Assembly (NCBI RefSeq): GCF_001429765.1
Contig: NZ_LMJB01000009.1
Coordinates: 62,001-126,000 of the forward strand
Origin: Flavobacterium sp. Root901
Lineage (GTDB): Bacteria; Bacteroidota; Bacteroidia; Flavobacteriales; Flavobacteriaceae
Length of the DNA: 64,000 nucleotides
Direction of reading: 5' to 3'
Shown one piece after another: positions 61,722 through 64,000 of the stretch (position 1 is the first letter of the stretch; every line of letters begins with the position of its first letter). Position numbers and translations under genes: made by a program. Below the pieces are notes generated by a model. The model saw only the letters and a program-made list of their open reading frames with translations. It ran no database searches and was not told where the DNA came from.

Positions 61722-61748
61722 AAAACCCTTCTTCTGAAGGGTTTTTTT
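61722..61748 (+). terminator. Terminator of the HU gene
   Basis: AAACCCTTC/GAAGGGTTT stem with a three-base loop and T7. Confidence 0.92.
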
Positions 61749-61817
61749 GTACGGTTTAACGATTTTTTTTGTGAATTTAAAAATTTTATGATTAAATTTA
61801 ATAAAAATTGTAACCGT

Positions 61818-62378
61818 ATGATTTCAGAAAAATTAAAAAAAGGACACCTGCTTATTGCCGAGCCTTCAATAATTGGAGATTTATCATTTAACAGATCGGT
61901 AATTTTATTAGCAGACCATAACAAAGAAGGATCAATAGGTTTTATCATTAATAAACCATTAAAATACACCATTAATGATTTAATACCTGAAATTGATGCC
62001 AACTTCAAGATATATAACGGAGGCCCAGTTGAACAAGACAATCTGTACTTCATTCACAATATTCCTGACTTAATCCCAAATAGTGTTGAGATTTCAAATG
62101 GAATTTATTGGGGAGGCGATTTTGAATCAACCAAAGACTTAATAAACGACGGAGCGATCAGTAAGAATAATATTCGCTTTTTCTTAGGTTATACCGGTTG
62201 GGACGAAAATCAGCTTGAAAATGAAATGCAGGGCAATTCCTGGATCATTGCCGATAATAATTATAAAAATAAAATTATCGGAAAATCAACCACTCATTTC
62301 TGGAAAGAACAGATTATTGAGCTTGGAGGTGATTATGTAATTTGGTCAAATGCACCTGAAAATCCTTATCTGAATTAA
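61818..62378 (+). CDS. yqgE: YqgE/AlgH family protein (UPF0301)
   Basis: This 186-residue protein has the family opening KLKKGHLLIAEPSIIGDLSFNRSVILLADHNKEGSIGFIINKP and the later YNGGPVEQDNLYFIH and GYTGWDENQLENEM blocks. The fold is known from structures but the role is not settled. The start at 61818 is preferred over one ten codons upstream (61788), since the added residues are not conserved. Its stop overlaps the stop of the convergent aminotransferase gene by four bases. Confidence 0.92.
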   Translation: MISEKLKKGHLLIAEPSIIGDLSFNRSVILLADHNKEGSIGFIINKPLKYTINDLIPEIDANFKIYNGGPVEQDNLYFIHNIPDLIPNSVEISNGIYWGGDFESTKDLINDGAISKNNIRFFLGYTGWDENQLENEMQGNSWIIADNNYKNKIIGKSTTHFWKEQIIELGGDYVIWSNAPENPYLN

Positions 62379-63211
62379 TTTTCAGATATGGATTCATTTA
62401 GTTTCTGCACTAATAAATGGGCCAGATTACTTGTAAACTCTTTTTTTCGATACTTGGTTATCGGCTGTATCCCTGTGATTACATTTGTCAGGAATAATTC
62501 ATCTGCTTTTTGAAGATCAAACGGTGAAATTATTTCCTCAATTACTTCTATGCCCTCTGTTTTTTTAGCCAAAGCCAGGATTTGTTTGCGCATAATACCA
62601 TTTAAACAGCCTTCAGAAATTGGGGGTGTAATTAGTTTTTTGCCTGTAAGCATAAATAAATTTCCCTGTAAAGCTTCTACAACATTTTTGGTGTCGTTTA
62701 TTAAAATACAATTCGCCAGTCCGTTTTCGTGGGCAAAAATACTCCCGGTAACATTAATCATTTTATTAGTCGTTTTGATGGACGATAATAATTGTTTTGT
62801 TACATAGAAATCTTTATATAAATCTACTTCATATTCAGCTTTATTTAACACATAAAAAGTATTGTCCAGAGCTGCTGCATGAATTAAAAATGAAATATCA
62901 TTTGTTTTGGGAAGGTATAAACCGCCGTCATTTCTAAAAACGGTTATTCTGGCTCTTGCCGAAGAAGTAATATTTTTTTGCTGAACCAGATTTAAAATCT
63001 GCTCTTCAAAATATTCCATTGTAAAATTCATCGGAATTTCCATTCTCACAACCCGCATCGAAGCCATTAACCTGAAATAATGATCTTCCAGAAACAAGAT
63101 TTTATTGTTGATAATTTTTACCGTTTCAAAGACACCGTCGCCGTATAAAAAAGCACGATTTTGTGTTAGTAAATTTTCTTCTTGTGCAATGTTTCCGTTA
63201 AAATTGATCAT
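62375..63211 (-). CDS. Class IV aminotransferase (PabC/BCAT-like fold)
   Basis: This is a 278-residue PLP enzyme of fold type IV. The family marks are RAFLYGDGVFET (about 19-30), RLMASMRVVRMEIP, the PLP lysine in SSIKTTNKM (about 144-152) and the phosphate-binding LFLTNVITGIQPI near the C-terminus. Aminodeoxychorismate lyase, branched-chain and D-amino acid aminotransferases share this plan. The length and VFET motif favour an aminodeoxychorismate lyase-like enzyme, but substrate cannot be fixed. Confidence 0.87.
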   Translation of the reverse strand: MINFNGNIAQEENLLTQNRAFLYGDGVFETVKIINNKILFLEDHYFRLMASMRVVRMEIPMNFTMEYFEEQILNLVQQKNITSSARARITVFRNDGGLYLPKTNDISFLIHAAALDNTFYVLNKAEYEVDLYKDFYVTKQLLSSIKTTNKMINVTGSIFAHENGLANCILINDTKNVVEALQGNLFMLTGKKLITPPISEGCLNGIMRKQILALAKKTEGIEVIEEIISPFDLQKADELFLTNVITGIQPITKYRKKEFTSNLAHLLVQKLNESISEN

Positions 63212-63217
63212 AAAAAA

Positions 63218-63240
63218 ACCCTGAATTTTGTTCAGGGCAA
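63218..63240 (-). terminator. Terminator of the START-like gene
   Basis: CCCTGAA/TTCAGGG arms with an A7 run (T7 on the minus strand), between the START-like gene and the class IV aminotransferase gene. Confidence 0.85.
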
Positions 63241-63265
63241 ATATAAGGCATAAAATAGACTTTTA

Positions 63266-63658
63266 CTAAACAGAACCTATAAGATGTTTTAGGTCTGAGA
63301 TTTGATTCTCCCACAATTGTTTAGCCTCTCCTACTTCTTCTTTTTCAGCAAAATCAACTACCATTAATGAAACATCTTTAGTTAACTCATCAACTAAAAT
63401 ATGCAGTTCAAAAAAGTATTCAGTATCCTTACTGCTTTCATCAACCCATTTGAATTTTACTTTTTCACCTGTTTTTTTAGAAGCAAGACGTGCTTTTTCC
63501 TGCGAATCATTCCAGATGAAAGTAAAAAATTCACCTCTTGAGTTAACATTGTCAGCAAACCATTCTGATAAACCTGACGGAGTTGATATATATTGATACA
63601 ATAATTGTGGCGAAGAATTGATCGGAAACTCGATTTCGTAACGTATTTTTGAATCCAT
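63266..63658 (-). CDS. START-like domain protein (SRPBCC superfamily)
   Basis: This 130-residue cytoplasmic protein has an AHSA1/START-like fold: YEIEFPINSSPQLLYQYISTPSGLSEWFADNV opening, FTFIWNDSQEKARL and VKFKWVDES strands, and a long C-terminal helix (KQLWENQISDLKHLIG). Such proteins bind small hydrophobic ligands or partners; no ligand is known for this subgroup. A terminator separates it from the downstream aminotransferase gene, so the two are probably separate transcripts. Confidence 0.88.
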   Translation of the reverse strand: MDSKIRYEIEFPINSSPQLLYQYISTPSGLSEWFADNVNSRGEFFTFIWNDSQEKARLASKKTGEKVKFKWVDESSKDTEYFFELHILVDELTKDVSLMVVDFAEKEEVGEAKQLWENQISDLKHLIGSV

Positions 63659-63745
63659 GTGCTACTTTTAATTTTTTCGAAATATAAGAATATATGTCCA
63701 AAAACAATGCGTTTTTAAAAATATTTTTTTTTCTTCATTTTATTC

Positions 63746-63775
63746 TTGTAAGCTTTAATATTATTTCTATCTTTG
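63746..63775 (+). promoter_or_regulatory. tRNA promoter
   Basis: TTG (63746-63748) and TATCTTTG (63768-63775) are 19 bases apart, 33 bases before the tRNA. Confidence 0.85.
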
Positions 63776-63808
63776 CACCCGCAATCAGGAATTCATGATA
63801 GCAGTCCA

Positions 63809-63882
63809 GGCGAGGTAGCTCAGTTGGTTAGAGCGCAGGATTCATAACCCTGAGGTCACGGGTTCAACTCCCGTCCTCGCTA
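63809..63882 (+). tRNA. tRNA with CAU anticodon (tRNA-Met most likely)
   Basis: A 74-base cloverleaf. The acceptor GGCGAGG pairs with CCTCGCT (one G-U), the D arm is GCTC/GAGC, the anticodon loop is TTCATAA (anticodon CAT), and the T arm is ACGGG-TTCAACT-CCCGT. CCA is not encoded. The anticodon stem closes CAGGA/CCCTG with an A-C mismatch at the last pair (31-39). It lacks the three G-C pairs and the 1-72 mismatch of initiator tRNA, so elongator Met is likely. A lysidine-modified tRNA-Ile2 cannot be excluded from sequence alone. Confidence 0.93.
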
Positions 63883-63890
63883 CAAGGTAA

Positions 63891-63922
63891 AAAAAACATC
63901 ACTTTATAAAGTGATGTTTTTT
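63891..63922 (+). terminator. Terminator of the tRNA gene
   Basis: A perfect 32-base palindrome (AAAAAACATCACTTTA and its inverse) ending in a T run, nine bases after the tRNA. The last 78 bases of the window contain nothing I can support. Confidence 0.9.
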
Positions 63923-64000
63923 TATTTATAATACTTTGTAATTATACTAAAATTTGTGGTTTACATTTTATATAACTACTTTTAAAATAACATTTTACTA

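Noticed and set aside
63809..63882. tRNA gene as an integration site
   Set aside because: No integrase follows and no repeat of the tRNA 3' end was found in the window.

Overview
The window looks like a chromosomal segment of a Flavobacterium-type member of the Bacteroidota. It is AT-rich. It has Bacteroidota promoter elements (TTG, about 19 bases, then TAnnTTTG), no clear Shine-Dalgarno sites, TonB receptors, Porin O/P, DUF4252/DUF4290/DUF4199/DUF5686 families, a zinc-free L31, a short CarB, and a 6S-Flavo-like RNA between zapA and rny. Genus-level assignment is inference from protein families and gene order.

Region 1 (1-11530) starts with the 3' end of a pseudouridine synthase gene and trmL, then carries a vitamin B12 island. 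On the minus strand are a substrate-binding lipoprotein, a permease and an ATPase (BtuF/BtuC/BtuD type). On the plus strand are a cysteine-rich CWC/DUF5522 protein, cobU, a bluB-cobT gene fusion, cobS and cobC. These are followed by a cobalamin riboswitch that leads a btuB TonB receptor and a putative BtuG-like surface beta-propeller lipoprotein. This is a salvage and late-assembly pathway (lower ligand synthesis, nucleotide loop assembly, uptake). No corrin-ring genes are present.

Region 2 (11531-20960) holds an S41 protease lipoprotein, an ECF sigma / anti-sigma-like / DUF4252 x2 operon, a palindromic repeat cluster, carB, rpmH (too short for most ORF cut-offs) and small genes. Region 3 (20958-30476) has a duplicated porin-DASS dicarboxylate transporter pair, an ABC-F ATPase, a 660-base repeat-filled gap, a GlmU-like protein and rpmE2. 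Region 4 (30726-44740) has a glycosyltransferase, a phosphosugar mutase, an MsbA-like exporter, a DUF2971 protein, an M23 peptidase/TonB receptor pair, and the coiled-coil/zapA/6S RNA/rny block. Region 5 (44738-64000) has a PAS histidine kinase, xerD, three small outer-membrane barrels, aroQ, a DUF5686 receptor-like protein, a CDF transporter, murA (catalytic Cys replaced by Asp), DUF4290, DUF493, an esterase, a small ATPase, recQ, fmt, HU, yqgE, a class IV aminotransferase, a START-like protein and a CAU-anticodon tRNA.

The most unusual signal is in the gaps. Arrays of an 8-base unit (TAAGRNNC) begin exactly on the stop codons of flanking genes and form long inverted repeats between convergent genes, usually with an inner hairpin. 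Because the period is 8 and each unit starts with TAA or TGA, stops fall in all three frames. Several other palindromic repeat families fill most of the longer intergenic regions. I saw no transposase, prophage, CRISPR array or defence system.
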